A stretch of DNA of 64,000 nt, from the NCBI GenBank assembly GCA_901456055.1, contig CABDWT010000004.1, positions 434,001-498,000 on the forward strand, read 5' to 3'. This DNA is from Phytobacter ursingii (GTDB lineage: Bacteria; Pseudomonadota; Gammaproteobacteria; Enterobacterales; Enterobacteriaceae). The notes beneath the pieces were generated by a model. The model did no database searches. It had not been told where the DNA came from and worked only from the letters and a program-made list of their open reading frames with translations. Shown one piece after another: positions 16,970 through 41,374 of this stretch. Made by a program: the position numbers and the translations under genes. The first letter of the stretch is position 1; every line of letters starts with the position of its first letter.

Positions 16970-17806
16970 ATGAAATCACTGTTTAAAGTCACGCTGCTGG
17001 CGACCACGATGGCCGTTGCACTGAATGCGCCGCTCACCTTCGCTGCTGAAACCGCAACGAAAGATGCAGCTGCTGCAGCTGACAGCAAAGCGGCATTTAA
17101 AAATGACGACCAGAAATCCGCCTATGCGCTGGGTGCGTCACTGGGCCGCTACATGGAAAACTCCCTGAAAGAGCAGGAGAAACTGGGTATCAAACTGGAC
17201 AAAGATCAACTGATCGCAGGTGTTCAGGATGCGTTTGCTGATAAGAGCAAACTGACCGACCAGGAGATCGAACAGACTCTGCAGGCGTTTGAAACCCGCG
17301 TGAAGACCGCCGCGCAGGAAAAAATGGAAAAAGACGCTCAGGAAAACGAAACCAAGGGCAAAGCTTTCCGTGACGCGTTCGCTAAAGAGAAAGGCGTGAA
17401 AACCTCTTCTACTGGCCTGCTCTATCAGGTAGAGAAAGAAGGTACGGGTGATGCGCCGAAAGACAGCGACACCGTGGTGGTTAACTACAAAGGTACGCTC
17501 ATTGACGGTAAAGAATTTGATAACTCTTATACCCGTGGCGAGCCGCTCTCTTTCCGTCTTGATGGCGTTATCCCAGGCTGGACCGAAGGCCTGAAAAACA
17601 TTAAGAAAGGCGGCAAAATCAAACTCGTGATTCCACCAGAGCTGGCTTACGGTAAAAATGGCGTTCCGGGTATTCCGGCTAACTCGACGCTGGTCTTTAA
17701 CGTAGAATTGCTGGATATCAAACCAGCAGCGAAAGCAGACGCATCTGCTGCGCCTGATGCAGCTCCAGCCGCGGGTGATAAAGCCGCTGACGCAACCAAA
17801 AAATAA
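16970..17806 (+). CDS. fkpA: periplasmic peptidyl-prolyl isomerase and chaperone FkpA
   Basis: A 278-residue exported FKBP with a signal peptide ending in LTFAAE. The helical N-terminal dimerisation and chaperone domain spans about 40-145 and the FKBP isomerase domain about 160-260 (VVVNYKGTLIDGKEFDNSY, FRLDGVIPGWTEGL). It assists folding of envelope proteins. The Ala/Asp/Lys-rich tail is a little longer than in E. coli (270 residues). A sigma-E-like promoter lies upstream and an intrinsic terminator directly downstream. Confidence 0.97.
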   Translation: MKSLFKVTLLATTMAVALNAPLTFAAETATKDAAAAADSKAAFKNDDQKSAYALGASLGRYMENSLKEQEKLGIKLDKDQLIAGVQDAFADKSKLTDQEIEQTLQAFETRVKTAAQEKMEKDAQENETKGKAFRDAFAKEKGVKTSSTGLLYQVEKEGTGDAPKDSDTVVVNYKGTLIDGKEFDNSYTRGEPLSFRLDGVIPGWTEGLKNIKKGGKIKLVIPPELAYGKNGVPGIPANSTLVFNVELLDIKPAAKADASAAPDAAPAAGDKAADATKK

Positions 17807-17817
17807 TGATGCCAACG

Positions 17818-17844
17818 CCGCCGCCTTTGAGCGGCGGTTTTTTT
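17818..17844 (+). terminator. intrinsic terminator of fkpA
   Basis: CCGCCGC-CTTTGA-GCGGCGG forms a seven-bp G+C stem followed by seven T, twelve bases after the fkpA stop. Confidence 0.92.
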
Positions 17845-18032
17845 GCAGCATAGAGAGACAAACCATTCATAATGCTTCGGCGCGAAAGAGACCGACATTC
17901 TCCTGGTATATCCAAATCTGTGACCAGACAGCGCTGATGCCGTCAACAAAGAAGCAGTCTGCAGCATAAAGTGTATATAATTCTGGAAAGCGTCACCCAC
18001 GCTGTATTAATTTAATCCTCTGTGTAAATGTC

Positions 18033-18085
18033 GAGCCTGCCCTGAAAACATAACGACAGGCTCCTGAAAAGGAGTGCTTTTTTTC
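18033..18085 (+). promoter_or_regulatory. yheO-tusDCB leader with two mutually exclusive hairpins
   Basis: Hairpin A pairs GAGCCTG (18033-18039) with CAGGCTC (18057-18063). Hairpin B pairs CTCCT (18061-18065) with AGGAG (18070-18074) around a GAAA loop and is followed by TGC and seven T. They share CTC at 18061-18063, so only one can form. Hairpin B contains the yheO ribosome binding site and looks like a short terminator; hairpin A would release it. This is the architecture of an attenuator or translational switch. No ligand or protein is suggested by the sequence. Confidence 0.5.
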
Positions 18086-18808
18086 ATGTCCAGGTCGCTC
18101 TTAACCAACGAAACCAGTGAACTTGATTTACTGGATCAACGTCCCTTCGATCAAACTGACTTCGATATTCTGAAGTCATACGAAGCCGTTGTGGACGGGT
18201 TAGCGATGCTCATTGGTTCTCACTGCGAAATTGTTTTGCACTCCCTGCAGGATCTGAAATGTTCCGCCATTCGTATCGCTAACGGCGAGCACACCGGGCG
18301 TAAAATCGGTTCGCCGATAACTGACCTTGCATTGCGTATGCTGCATGATATGACCGGTGCGGACAGTAGCGTTTCCAAATGCTACTTCACGCGCGCGAAA
18401 AGCGGCGTTTTAATGAAATCGGTGACTATTGCTATTCGTAATCGCGACCATCGGGTCATTGGTCTGTTGTGCATCAACATGAACCTTGACGTGCCGTTCT
18501 CGCAAATCATGAACACCTTTATCCCACCAGAAACACCGGATGCCGGTTCTTCTGTCAACTTTGCTTCTTCGGTAGAGGACCTGGTGACTCAGACCCTCGA
18601 ATTTACGATTGAAGAAGTCAATGCCGATCGTAACGTTTCAAATAACGCCAAGAATCGACAAATCGTTCTGAATCTCTATGAAAAAGGTATCTTCGATATT
18701 AAAGATGCCATCAACCAGGTGGCGGATCGCTTGAATATCTCCAAGCACACCGTTTATCTGTATATCCGCCAGTTCAAAAGCGGTGACTTCTCCGGGCAGG
18801 ATCGTTAA
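18086..18808 (+). CDS. yheO: YheO, PAS and helix-turn-helix DNA-binding protein
   Basis: A 240-residue protein with an N-terminal PAS-like YheO domain (about 25-140) and a C-terminal helix-turn-helix (about 185-235, [20 protein letters not shown]). It is a predicted transcription regulator with no firmly known target. The start MSRSLLTNE at 18086 gives the E. coli length and follows an AAGGAG site that can be buried in a hairpin. The stop overlaps tusD by one base, so it is translationally coupled to the tusDCB sulfur relay. Confidence 0.93.
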   Translation: MSRSLLTNETSELDLLDQRPFDQTDFDILKSYEAVVDGLAMLIGSHCEIVLHSLQDLKCSAIRIANGEHTGRKIGSPITDLALRMLHDMTGADSSVSKCYFTRAKSGVLMKSVTIAIRNRDHRVIGLLCINMNLDVPFSQIMNTFIPPETPDAGSSVNFASSVEDLVTQTLEFTIEEVNADRNVSNNAKNRQIVLNLYEKGIFDIKDAINQVADRLNISKHTVYLYIRQFKSGDFSGQDR

Positions 18809-19194
18809 TGCGTTTTGCCCTGATGGTCACCGGACCGGCTTATGGTTCCCAGCAGGCGAGCAGCGCATATCAGTTCGCCTGCGCGCTGCTGGCCAGTGGG
18901 CATGAGCTGGGATGCGTCTTTTTCTATCAGGATGGGGTCAGCAATGCGAATCTGCTGACCTCTCCCGCCTCGGACGAGTTTGACCTTGTTCGCGCGTGGC
19001 AACGCCTACATGAACAGTATCAGGTTGGATTGCATATCTGCGTTGCAGCGGCGCTGCGCCGTGGCGTCGTCGATGAAACAGAGGCCGGTCAACAGGGCTT
19101 GCCTTGCGCTAATCTCCAGCCGGGGTTCACTCTCTCGGGACTGGGGGCGCTGGCCGAAGCGGCATTAACGTGCGATCGTGTGGTGCAATTTTAA
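18808..19194 (+). CDS. tusD: sulfurtransferase TusD
   Basis: A 128-residue DsrE-fold subunit of the TusBCD complex, which passes persulfide sulfur from IscS-TusA to TusE and then MnmA for 2-thiouridine at the tRNA wobble base. The sulfur-accepting cysteine is present at residue 78 ([12 protein letters not shown]). Both ends overlap their neighbours (yheO and tusC) by one base. Confidence 0.97.
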   Translation: MRFALMVTGPAYGSQQASSAYQFACALLASGHELGCVFFYQDGVSNANLLTSPASDEFDLVRAWQRLHEQYQVGLHICVAAALRRGVVDETEAGQQGLPCANLQPGFTLSGLGALAEAALTCDRVVQF

Positions 19195-19553
19195 TGAAAC
19201 GTATCGCTTTTATCTTTACCTCTGCGCCACATGGATCGGCTGCCGGGCGTGAAGGCCTTGATGCCTTAATGGCCGCATCCGCTTTTACCGATGATATTGG
19301 CGTATTTTTTATTGGTGACGGTGTCTTCCAGTTGCTGGCTAACCAGCAGCCGAAGGCTATCCTGGCGCGTGATTACATCGCGACCTTTAAAGTTCTTCCT
19401 CTTTATGACATCGAAACCTGTTGGGTTTGTCAGGCATCGCTCCGTGAGCGTGGCCTGAGTGATGCGACGCAATTTGTGTTGCCAGCGCAATTGCTGGCGC
19501 CGGATGTGCTGCGTGACCAATTAGATGGGTACGATGTTGTCATGACGTTTTGA
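19194..19553 (+). CDS. tusC: sulfurtransferase complex subunit TusC
   Basis: A 119-residue DsrF-type subunit of TusBCD, mainly structural in the hexamer. The start MKRIAFIF at 19194 overlaps the tusD stop (TAATG) and gives the E. coli length; the longer open frame runs back into tusD. Conserved features include [18 protein letters not shown] and the central [12 protein letters not shown]. Confidence 0.96.
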   Translation: MKRIAFIFTSAPHGSAAGREGLDALMAASAFTDDIGVFFIGDGVFQLLANQQPKAILARDYIATFKVLPLYDIETCWVCQASLRERGLSDATQFVLPAQLLAPDVLRDQLDGYDVVMTF

Positions 19554-19560
19554 GGCATTT

Positions 19561-19848
19561 ATGTTGCACACTTTGGCTCATTCTCCCTGGCAATGTGATA
19601 TGGCAACGTTACTGCGAACCGTACGCGGCGGGGACGATCTCTTATTGATTTCTGACGGCGTGATCGCTGCTGTGGAAGGCGGGCAATACCTTGAGTTGCT
19701 GCTAAATGCCCCCATAACGGTGCATGCGCTGGATGAAGATATTGATGCGCGAGGTCTGTCTGGTCAAATTTCGAGCAGTGTCGTCAGGGTTGGCTATAAT
19801 GATTTCGTTAGCCTGGCGGTAAAACACGAGACTCAGATGCGTTGGTGA
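19561..19848 (+). CDS. tusB: sulfurtransferase complex subunit TusB
   Basis: A 95-residue DsrH-type subunit of TusBCD, starting [10 protein letters not shown] seven bases after tusC. DsrH proteins lack the catalytic cysteine of TusD and complete the heterohexamer. The str operon promoter begins 20 bases downstream, so read-through into rpsL is possible. Confidence 0.96.
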   Translation: MLHTLAHSPWQCDMATLLRTVRGGDDLLLISDGVIAAVEGGQYLELLLNAPITVHALDEDIDARGLSGQISSSVVRVGYNDFVSLAVKHETQMRW

Positions 19849-19868
19849 TACGGATCGTTGTATATTTC

Positions 19869-20912
<1,044 letters not shown>

Positions 20913-20988
20913 TCCCTTCGGTTTAGTCACCAGGCGGGCGCTTCGGTGCCCGCTCTGGCTCACTTAATCTGAACGTCTAAAGCAATAA

Positions 20989-23115
<2,127 letters not shown>

Positions 23116-23140
23116 GCCGCAGGGTTAAAACCAAAGTCCC

Positions 23141-24370
<1,230 letters not shown>

Positions 24371-24395
24371 TTACTCGCTAATTAGTTTTGAATTG

Positions 24396-24420
24396 AAAAG
24401 GGCGCTAAGGCGCCCTTTTT
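24396..24420 (+). terminator. intrinsic terminator of the str operon
   Basis: AAAAGGGCGC-TAAG-GCGCCCTTTTT: six G+C pairs plus A-T pairs, with five T, 25 bases after the tufA stop. Confidence 0.92.
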
Positions 24421-24500
24421 GCTGTCTGTCCGCTGACTCGCGTCGTATTTGTTCGCAATTTCCTCATCATGCCGCCATACAAACATCACCGTGCTATTGT

Positions 24501-24519
24501 AATCATAACTATTCTCATT
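24501..24519. promoter_or_regulatory. Fur box upstream of bfd, putative
   Basis: AATCATAACTATTCTCATT matches the palindromic Fur pattern AATGAGAATNATTCTCATT at about 15 of 19 positions, with the right half exact. It sits 34-52 bases upstream of the bfd ATG. Iron-responsive Fur control of bfd is known in E. coli. Confidence 0.6.
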
Positions 24520-24552
24520 TAGAATTTGTGCATAAATTGAACGGGAGTGATT

Positions 24553-24747
24553 ATGTACGTTTGTTTGTGTAATGGTGTAAGTGATAAAAAAATTCGCCAG
24601 GCTGTACGCCAGTTTCATCCCCAATCCTTCCAGCAATTGCGCAAATTTATTCCTGTTGGAAATCAGTGTGGTAAGTGTGTACGCGCTGCTCGTGAAATTA
24701 TGCAGGACGAGTTGCTGCAGATTCCGGAATATAAAGAAACCGCCTGA
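24553..24747 (+). CDS. bfd: bacterioferritin-associated ferredoxin
   Basis: A 64-residue [2Fe-2S] protein that reduces bacterioferritin so stored iron can be released. The cluster cysteines are at 4, 6, 39 and 42 (MYVCLC and GNQCGKC). The start at 24553 gives the E. coli length; two extra residues are possible from an upstream in-frame ATG. It is 70 bases upstream of its partner bfr. Confidence 0.97.
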   Translation: MYVCLCNGVSDKKIRQAVRQFHPQSFQQLRKFIPVGNQCGKCVRAAREIMQDELLQIPEYKETA

Positions 24748-24817
24748 GTCTTCTGCTTTTTTTTGACTTCCCTGTAGCCCGATCTACGCTTCAATGAGTG
24801 GAAGCGGAGGGACTATA

Positions 24818-25294
24818 ATGAAAGGTGATGTCAAAGTTATAAATTATCTCAATAAATTATTGGGAAATGAGCTTGTCGCAATCAACCAGTACTTTCTCCA
24901 TGCGAGAATGTTCAAAAACTGGGGCCTGATGCGTCTGAATGATGTTGAATACCACGAATCCATCGATGAAATGAAACACGCCGATAAATACATCGAGCGT
25001 ATTCTGTTTCTTGAAGGCATTCCGAATCTGCAAGACCTGGGCAAACTTGGTATCGGTGAAGATGTTGAGGAGATGCTACAGTCCGATTTACGACTGGAGC
25101 TGGAAGGGGCGAGGGATTTGCGTGAAGCCATTGCCTACGCGGATAGTGTGCACGACTATGTGAGCCGGGACATGATGATTGAAATCCTTGCCGACGAAGA
25201 AGGCCACATTGACTGGCTGGAAACTGAGCTGGATCTTATCGGCAAGATTGGTTTGCAAAACTATCTCCAGTCGCAAATCAAGGTTGAAAATTAA
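24818..25294 (+). CDS. bfr: bacterioferritin
   Basis: A 158-residue haem-containing ferritin, which assembles as a 24-mer. Met52, the haem ligand shared by two subunits, is present (SIDEMKHAD), as are ferroxidase residues Glu18, Glu51 and His54 and the later EEGHIDW motif. The start MKGDVKV at 24818 follows a GGAGG site. A possible terminator (CCCGC...GCGGG then six T, around 25333-25375) lies inside the end of the convergent peptidase gene. Confidence 0.97.
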   Translation: MKGDVKVINYLNKLLGNELVAINQYFLHARMFKNWGLMRLNDVEYHESIDEMKHADKYIERILFLEGIPNLQDLGKLGIGEDVEEMLQSDLRLELEGARDLREAIAYADSVHDYVSRDMMIEILADEEGHIDWLETELDLIGKIGLQNYLQSQIKVEN

Positions 25295-25313
25295 CCATCG
25301 ACCTAAAGAAACT

Positions 25314-25763
25314 TTAGTAAGCTACTATCAAACCCGCGCCCGCCAGGAATGGACCAAAAGGCAGCGGGTTTTTTATTATCTGCGTACTTCTGTGTTTTAA
25401 CATCATGATGCAGGCGGCGCCTGAGGCGAGTGATGCGGCAACGAAGATAAGTAAAGGTAAGGCTTCCCAGCCATGCCAGGCACCCAGCGCAGCCAGAAAT
25501 TTAACGTCACCATAGCCGAGTCCTTCCTGATGGCGCAGGAGACGATATCCCCAATAAAGTGCCGCGAATCCGCTGTATCCCGCTATTGCCCCAAAGACCT
25601 TTTCCTGTAACAGCATCGGATTGAACCAGCCACAATACAACAGCCCGGCCCAGAGCAGGGGACAGGTGAAGCGATCGGGTAGAAGACCCTGCCGGATGTC
25701 ATACCAAACCAGGAAGATATTAAGTATGAGATAAATAACCATAAAGAGAACTGTACCCGCCAT
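25314..25763 (-). CDS. gspO: short prepilin peptidase (A24 family), GspO/HopD-like
   Basis: A 149-residue polytopic membrane protein with the peptidase half of type IV prepilin peptidases. The two catalytic aspartates are visible: Asp22 in YDIRQGLLPD and Asp86 in GLGYGDVKFL. It lacks the N-terminal methylase domain with its zinc-binding CxxC pairs, so it is shorter than E. coli GspO (225 residues) and nearer to Salmonella HopD. No gsp secretion genes or prepilins are nearby. Substrate unknown. Convergent with bfr, 19 bases between stops. Confidence 0.82.
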   Translation of the reverse strand: MAGTVLFMVIYLILNIFLVWYDIRQGLLPDRFTCPLLWAGLLYCGWFNPMLLQEKVFGAIAGYSGFAALYWGYRLLRHQEGLGYGDVKFLAALGAWHGWEALPLLIFVAASLASGAACIMMLKHRSTQIIKNPLPFGPFLAGAGLIVAY

Positions 25764-25929
25764 TTAACCTCCGATGCTCGCTTGTCGTCGAGCTTCTACG
25801 ATAGCGATAAGCGGTAAAAGAGGGAGAGATGCTTCTTGCGCACCAGCCCCAGAAAAAATAATCGTCTTACATCGTGCTGCAAACAATGTGCGAAGCCAGA
25901 TGCACAGGCGTTTAATTTATAAACGCCCC

Positions 25930-25957
25930 TTGCGTAAATGCCAGATTTACGTATAAT
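25930..25957 (+). promoter_or_regulatory. S10 operon promoter
   Basis: TTGCGT (25930-25935), 16 bases, then TATAAT (25952-25957), followed by a G+C-rich start region GCGCGGGC typical of stringently controlled promoters. Confidence 0.85.
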
Positions 25958-25963
25958 GCGCGG

Positions 25964-26443
<480 letters not shown>

Positions 26444-26463
26444 TCAGGTCATCGAGCGATTGA

Positions 26464-28859
<2,396 letters not shown>

Positions 28860-28872
28860 TATTAGAGGATAA

Positions 28873-29154
<282 letters not shown>

Positions 29155-29159
29155 GGTAG

Positions 29160-31088
<1,929 letters not shown>

Positions 31089-31107
31089 TACAGTACGCAT
31101 TCTCAAT

Positions 31108-31141
31108 AATAAACGGTCCAGCGATGGGCCGTTTATTTTTT
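31108..31141 (+). terminator. terminator of the S10 operon
   Basis: A 12-bp stem, AATAAACGGTCC with GGGCCGTTTATT (one G-T pair), loop AGCGAT and a run of T. Twenty bases after the rpsQ stop. In E. coli many transcripts read through this point into spc. Confidence 0.85.
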
Positions 31142-31142
31142 C

Positions 31143-31171
31143 TACCCATATCTAAGAAGCGGTGTTATAAT
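31143..31171 (+). promoter_or_regulatory. spc operon promoter
   Basis: A consensus TATAAT at 31166-31171 with a G+C-rich start region (GCCGCGCCC). The -35 region (about 31143-31148) is poor. Position between the S10 terminator and rplN matches the known E. coli spc promoter. Confidence 0.7.
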
Positions 31172-31237
31172 GCCGCGCCCTCGATATGGGGCTTTTTAAC
31201 GACCCGTTTTTAGGGTCTCAGTAGTAGTTGACATTAG

Positions 31238-32500
<1,263 letters not shown>

Positions 32501-32505
32501 GGTAG

Positions 32506-32820
<315 letters not shown>

Positions 32821-32847
32821 TTGTCACCAATTGAATCACGGGAGTAA

Positions 32848-34155
<1,308 letters not shown>

Positions 34156-34160
34156 GGTAG

Positions 34161-35294
<1,134 letters not shown>

Positions 35295-35301
35295 GTAGCA
35301 G

Positions 35302-36633
35302 ATGGCTAAACAACCGGGATTAGATTTTCAAAGTGCCAAAGGTGGCTTAGGCGAGCTGAAACGCAGACTGCTGTTTGTTATCGGTGCGCTTATTGTGTTC
35401 CGTATTGGCTCTTTTATTCCGATCCCTGGTATTGATGCCGCTGTACTTGCCAAACTGCTTGAGCAACAGCGAGGCACCATCATTGAAATGTTTAACATGT
35501 TCTCTGGTGGTGCTCTCAGCCGTGCTTCTATCTTTGCTCTGGGTATTATGCCGTACATCTCGGCATCAATTATTATCCAGCTGCTGACGGTCGTTCATCC
35601 GGCCCTGGCAGAACTGAAGAAAGAAGGGGAATCTGGTCGTCGTAAGATTAGCCAGTACACCCGTTACGGTACTCTGGTGCTGGCAATATTTCAGGCAACC
35701 GGTATAGCTACTGGTTTGCCTAATATGCCTGGTATGCAGGGCTTGGTTATTAACCCGGGCTTTGCATTCTATTTCACCGCTGTTGTAAGTCTGGTTACAG
35801 GAACGATGTTCCTGATGTGGCTCGGCGAACAGATTACTGAGCGTGGTATCGGTAACGGTATCTCAATCATTATCTTCGCTGGTATCGTTGCGGGACTCCC
35901 GCCAGCCATTGCCCATACTATCGAGCAAGCGCGTCAAGGCGACCTGCACTTCCTCCTGTTGCTGTTGGTTGCAGTATTAGTATTTGCAGTGACGTTCTTT
36001 GTTGTATTCGTTGAACGTGGTCAACGCCGCATTGTGGTAAACTACGCGAAACGTCAGCAGGGTCGTCGTGTCTATGCTGCTCAGAGCACACATTTGCCGC
36101 TGAAAGTGAATATGGCGGGGGTAATCCCGGCAATCTTCGCTTCCAGTATTATTCTGTTCCCGGCAACCATCGCGTCATGGTTCGGGGGCGGTACTGGTTG
36201 GAACTGGCTGACAACAATTTCGCTGTATTTGCAGCCTGGGCAACCGCTTTATGTGTTACTCTATGCGTCTGCAATCATCTTCTTCTGTTTCTTCTACACG
36301 GCATTGGTTTTCAATCCGCGTGAAACAGCAGATAACCTGAAGAAGTCCGGTGCATTTGTACCAGGAATTCGTCCGGGAGAGCAAACGGCGAAGTATATCG
36401 ATAAGGTAATGACCCGCCTGACTTTGGTTGGTGCGTTGTATATTACGTTTATCTGCCTGATCCCGGAGTTCATGCGTGATGCGATGAAAGTGCCGTTCTA
36501 CTTCGGTGGGACCTCGCTGCTTATCGTTGTTGTCGTGATTATGGACTTTATGGCTCAAGTGCAAACTCTGATGATGTCAAGTCAGTACGAGTCTGCATTG
36601 AAGAAGGCGAACCTGAAAGGCTATGGCCGTTAA
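35302..36633 (+). CDS. secY: protein translocase channel subunit SecY
   Basis: A 443-residue inner-membrane protein with ten membrane segments, the central pore of SecYEG. The C4 and C5 cytoplasmic loops that contact SecA and the ribosome carry [20 protein letters not shown] and [12 protein letters not shown]. It is translated from the spc operon, seven bases after rplO, but its codon use is less biased than that of the ribosomal genes around it. Confidence 0.99.
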   Translation: MAKQPGLDFQSAKGGLGELKRRLLFVIGALIVFRIGSFIPIPGIDAAVLAKLLEQQRGTIIEMFNMFSGGALSRASIFALGIMPYISASIIIQLLTVVHPALAELKKEGESGRRKISQYTRYGTLVLAIFQATGIATGLPNMPGMQGLVINPGFAFYFTAVVSLVTGTMFLMWLGEQITERGIGNGISIIIFAGIVAGLPPAIAHTIEQARQGDLHFLLLLLVAVLVFAVTFFVVFVERGQRRIVVNYAKRQQGRRVYAAQSTHLPLKVNMAGVIPAIFASSIILFPATIASWFGGGTGWNWLTTISLYLQPGQPLYVLLYASAIIFFCFFYTALVFNPRETADNLKKSGAFVPGIRPGEQTAKYIDKVMTRLTLVGALYITFICLIPEFMRDAMKVPFYFGGTSLLIVVVVIMDFMAQVQTLMMSSQYESALKKANLKGYGR

Positions 36634-36780
<147 letters not shown>

Positions 36781-36813
36781 TTATTTCGCATATTTTTCTT
36801 GCAAAGTTGGGTT

Positions 36814-37283
<470 letters not shown>

Positions 37284-37296
37284 TCGGGGTGATTGA

Positions 37297-37689
<393 letters not shown>

Positions 37690-37703
37690 CGCCTCGTTTC
37701 TAG

Positions 37704-38342
<639 letters not shown>

Positions 38343-38367
38343 AGCTTAGTACCAAAGAGAGGACACA

Positions 38368-39357
38368 ATGCAGGGTTCTGTGACAGAGTTTCTAAAACCG
38401 CGCCTGGTAGATATCGAGCAAGTGAGTTCGACGCACGCCAAGGTGACCCTTGAGCCTTTAGAGCGTGGCTTTGGCCATACTCTGGGTAACGCACTGCGCC
38501 GTATTCTGCTCTCATCGATGCCGGGTTGCGCGGTGACCGAGGTTGAGATTGATGGTGTACTTCATGAGTACAGCACCAAAGAAGGCGTTCAGGAAGATAT
38601 CCTTGAAATCCTGCTCAACCTGAAAGGGCTGGCGGTGAGAGTTCAGGGTAAAGATGATGTTATTCTTACTCTGAATAAATCTGGCATTGGCCCTGTGACT
38701 GCAGCCGACATTACCCACGACGGTGATGTCGAAATCGTCAAGCCGCAGCACGTGATCTGCCACCTGACCGATGAGAACGCGTCTATTAGCATGCGTATCA
38801 AAGTTCAGCGCGGTCGTGGTTATGTGCCGGCTTCTGCCCGAATTCATTCGGAAGAAGATGAGCGCCCAATCGGCCGTCTGCTGGTCGACGCATGCTACAG
38901 CCCTGTAGAGCGTATTGCCTACAATGTTGAAGCAGCGCGTGTAGAACAGCGTACCGACCTGGACAAGCTGGTCATCGAAATGGAAACCAACGGCACAATC
39001 GATCCTGAAGAGGCGATTCGTCGTGCGGCAACCATTCTGGCTGAACAACTGGAAGCTTTCGTTGATTTACGTGATGTACGTCAGCCGGAAGTGAAAGAAG
39101 AGAAACCAGAATTCGATCCGATCCTGCTGCGCCCTGTTGACGATCTGGAATTGACTGTCCGCTCTGCTAACTGCCTCAAGGCAGAAGCTATCCACTATAT
39201 CGGTGATCTGGTACAGCGTACCGAGGTTGAGTTGCTGAAAACGCCGAACCTGGGTAAAAAATCTCTTACCGAGATTAAAGATGTGCTGGCCTCACGTGGT
39301 CTGTCTCTGGGCATGCGCCTGGAAAACTGGCCGCCGGCAAGCATTGCTGACGAGTAA
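38368..39357 (+). CDS. rpoA: RNA polymerase alpha subunit
   Basis: A 329-residue alpha subunit. The N-terminal domain (1-235) dimerises and starts core assembly. The C-terminal domain (about 250-329) has the UP-element and activator surface: Arg265, Asn268 and Cys269 in [10 protein letters not shown] and the GKKS segment near 296-299. It is the same length as in E. coli. Confidence 0.99.
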
Positions 39358-39373
39358 CCGGATCACAGGTTAA

Positions 39374-39784
<411 letters not shown>

Positions 39785-39797
39785 TCTGCAGTAACGT

Positions 39798-39825
39798 AAA
39801 AAAACCCGCCTCGGCGGGTTTTTTT
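39798..39825 (+). terminator. terminator of the alpha operon
   Basis: Seven A, ACCCGCC-TC-GGCGGGT-like stem, then seven T: a symmetric 13-bp stem of which six pairs are G+C. It could also act on the minus strand. Confidence 0.95.
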
Positions 39826-39891
39826 ATATCCGCATTATTCCCACATTCCTTACAATGTCTGTATGTTTTTCGCTCCCCTCCTGGAGGTAGT

Positions 39892-40260
39892 ATGTGGTTA
39901 CTTGACCAGTGGGCAGAACGGCACATCCTTGATGCGCAGCAAAAAGGCGAATTTGAGCATTTGCCTGGTAGCGGTAAACCCCTTGTCCTGGATGATGATT
40001 CACATGTACCGCCTGATCTACGCGCAGGGTTCCGTTTGCTCAAAAACGCGGGTTGTCTTCCGCCTGAGCTTGGATATCGAAAAGAAGCGCTCGCTTTGTC
40101 GGACTTACTGGCTCATATACATCACGATCATCCGGATTATCACGAAATAAGTCGGCGATTGACGCTTCTGGAATTGAAATTGAAGCAGGCTGGACTAAGT
40201 ACGGAATTTCTTCACGGTGAGTATGCGGGAAAATTGATGTTGAAATTAGATGAGGAATAG
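39892..40260 (+). CDS. yhdN: DUF1992 protein YhdN
   Basis: A 122-residue cytoplasmic protein of the DUF1992 (DnaJ homologue subfamily C member 28-conserved) family, with the characteristic WAERHI, GEFEHLPGSGKPL and DDDSHVPPDLR motifs. No J domain is present. Function unknown. It lies two bases upstream of zntR and is very probably co-transcribed, as in E. coli. Confidence 0.94.
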   Translation: MWLLDQWAERHILDAQQKGEFEHLPGSGKPLVLDDDSHVPPDLRAGFRLLKNAGCLPPELGYRKEALALSDLLAHIHHDHPDYHEISRRLTLLELKLKQAGLSTEFLHGEYAGKLMLKLDEE

Positions 40261-40262
40261 AG

Positions 40263-40688
40263 ATGTATCGTATTGGAGAATTAGCAAAACTGGCTGAGGT
40301 CACCCCGGATACCATTCGTTATTATGAAAAGCAGCAGATGATGGATCATGAAATCCGAACGGAAGGCGGCTTTCGCCTTTATTCGGATAATGACTTACAG
40401 CGTTTGAAATTTATCCGGCATGCGCGCCAGCTTGGCTTTACGCTTGAGTCGATTCGTGAATTGCTCTCTATCCGTATCGATCCTGAGCATCACACTTGCC
40501 AGGAGTCCAAAAGTATAGTTCAGGCCCGATTGAGTGAGGTAGAAGCGAGAATTCAAGAATTACAGATTATGCAACGGTCTTTGCAGAAACTAAATGATGC
40601 TTGCTGCGGTAGTGCGCACAGTAGCGTCTATTGCTCGATACTCGAAGCCCTGGAGCAGGGGGCCAGCAGCGCTCCGGACGGGCATTGA
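40263..40688 (+). CDS. zntR: zinc-responsive MerR-type regulator ZntR
   Basis: A 141-residue MerR family activator of the zinc exporter gene zntA. The winged helix-turn-helix occupies about 1-70 and the dimer helix about 80-112. All metal-site residues are present: Cys79, Cys114, Cys115, His119 and Cys124 ([14 protein letters not shown]). The zntA gene is not in this window. Confidence 0.97.
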   Translation: MYRIGELAKLAEVTPDTIRYYEKQQMMDHEIRTEGGFRLYSDNDLQRLKFIRHARQLGFTLESIRELLSIRIDPEHHTCQESKSIVQARLSEVEARIQELQIMQRSLQKLNDACCGSAHSSVYCSILEALEQGASSAPDGH

Positions 40689-40744
40689 TTTTTGTGGTAA
40701 GCAAGCCTACACTTGCGCCGTTTAAACCACAATCTGGAGAAATT

Positions 40745-40960
40745 ATGAGCCATTATCAGCATAAGAAAGGGCAGATTAATGATAACGCCATCGAGGCATT
40801 GCTTCATGACCCCCTGTTCAGACAGCGAGTTGAGAAGAATAAGAAGGGGAAAGGGAGTTATTTACGTAAAGATAAGCACGGTAAAAAAGGTAACTGGGAG
40901 GCCAGTGGCAAGCAAGCGAATCGCTTATTTACCACTGGCCTTCTGCTTAAAACAGCCTAA
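40745..40960 (+). CDS. arfA: alternative ribosome-rescue factor ArfA
   Basis: A 71-residue basic protein that rescues stalled ribosomes with RF2 when trans-translation fails. The start [10 protein letters not shown] at 40745 follows GGAG; the longer open frame extends back into zntR and is not real. The functional core (about 1-50, [43 protein letters not shown]) is complete. The 3' part folds into a strong hairpin. The stop codon directly abuts the stop of convergent mscL. Confidence 0.96.
   Translation: MSHYQHKKGQINDNAIEALLHDPLFRQRVEKNKKGKGSYLRKDKHGKKGNWEASGKQANRLFTTGLLLKTA
40899..40941 (+). promoter_or_regulatory. hairpin inside arfA that yields non-stop mRNA
   Basis: AGGCCAGTGG (40899-40908) pairs perfectly with CCACTGGCCT (40932-40941), with an inner AAGCG/CGCTT stem. 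In E. coli the equivalent hairpin is cut by RNase III or ends transcription, giving mRNA without a stop codon. The product is tagged by tmRNA and destroyed, so full ArfA accumulates only if trans-translation fails. Confidence 0.8.
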
Positions 40961-41374
40961 TCAAATGCGTTTGTTCTGTTCTTTCAACAGATCGCGGATT
41001 TCCGTAAGCAGCAATTCCTCTTTGCCCGGTGCAGGCGGCGCTTTGGGTTCATCTTCCTGTTTACGTTTGAGTCGATTAATGAGTTTAATCGCCATGAAAA
41101 TAGCAAACGCGACAATAATAAAGTCGAAAATATTCTGGATAAAGACACCGTAATGCATAACGACAGCCGGGACGTCGCCTTGTGCCTCGCGCAAAGTGAG
41201 AGCGAATTGCTTAAAATCTATTCCGCCAATCAGTAGCCCTAATGGTGGCATGATAATATCAGCAACCAGCGAAGAGACAATCTTGCCGAATGCCGCCCCA
41301 ATGATTACACCTACCGCCAAATCAACTACATTTCCCCGCATCGCAAATTCGCGAAATTCTTTTAGCAAGCTCAT
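40961..41374 (-). CDS. mscL: large-conductance mechanosensitive channel MscL
   Basis: A 137-residue inner-membrane protein (136 in E. coli). It forms the homopentameric pore that opens under membrane tension during osmotic downshock. The N-terminal helix [21 protein letters not shown], pore helix with its glycine-rich tight packing ([12 protein letters not shown]), second membrane segment and C-terminal helical bundle are visible. Confidence 0.98.
   Translation of the reverse strand: MSLLKEFREFAMRGNVVDLAVGVIIGAAFGKIVSSLVADIIMPPLGLLIGGIDFKQFALTLREAQGDVPAVVMHYGVFIQNIFDFIIVAFAIFMAIKLINRLKRKQEDEPKAPPAPGKEELLLTEIRDLLKEQNKRI

Noticed and set aside
25774-25956. A 60-codon frame upstream of the S10 promoter
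   Set aside because: No ribosome binding site or recognisable sequence; it overlaps the S10 promoter.
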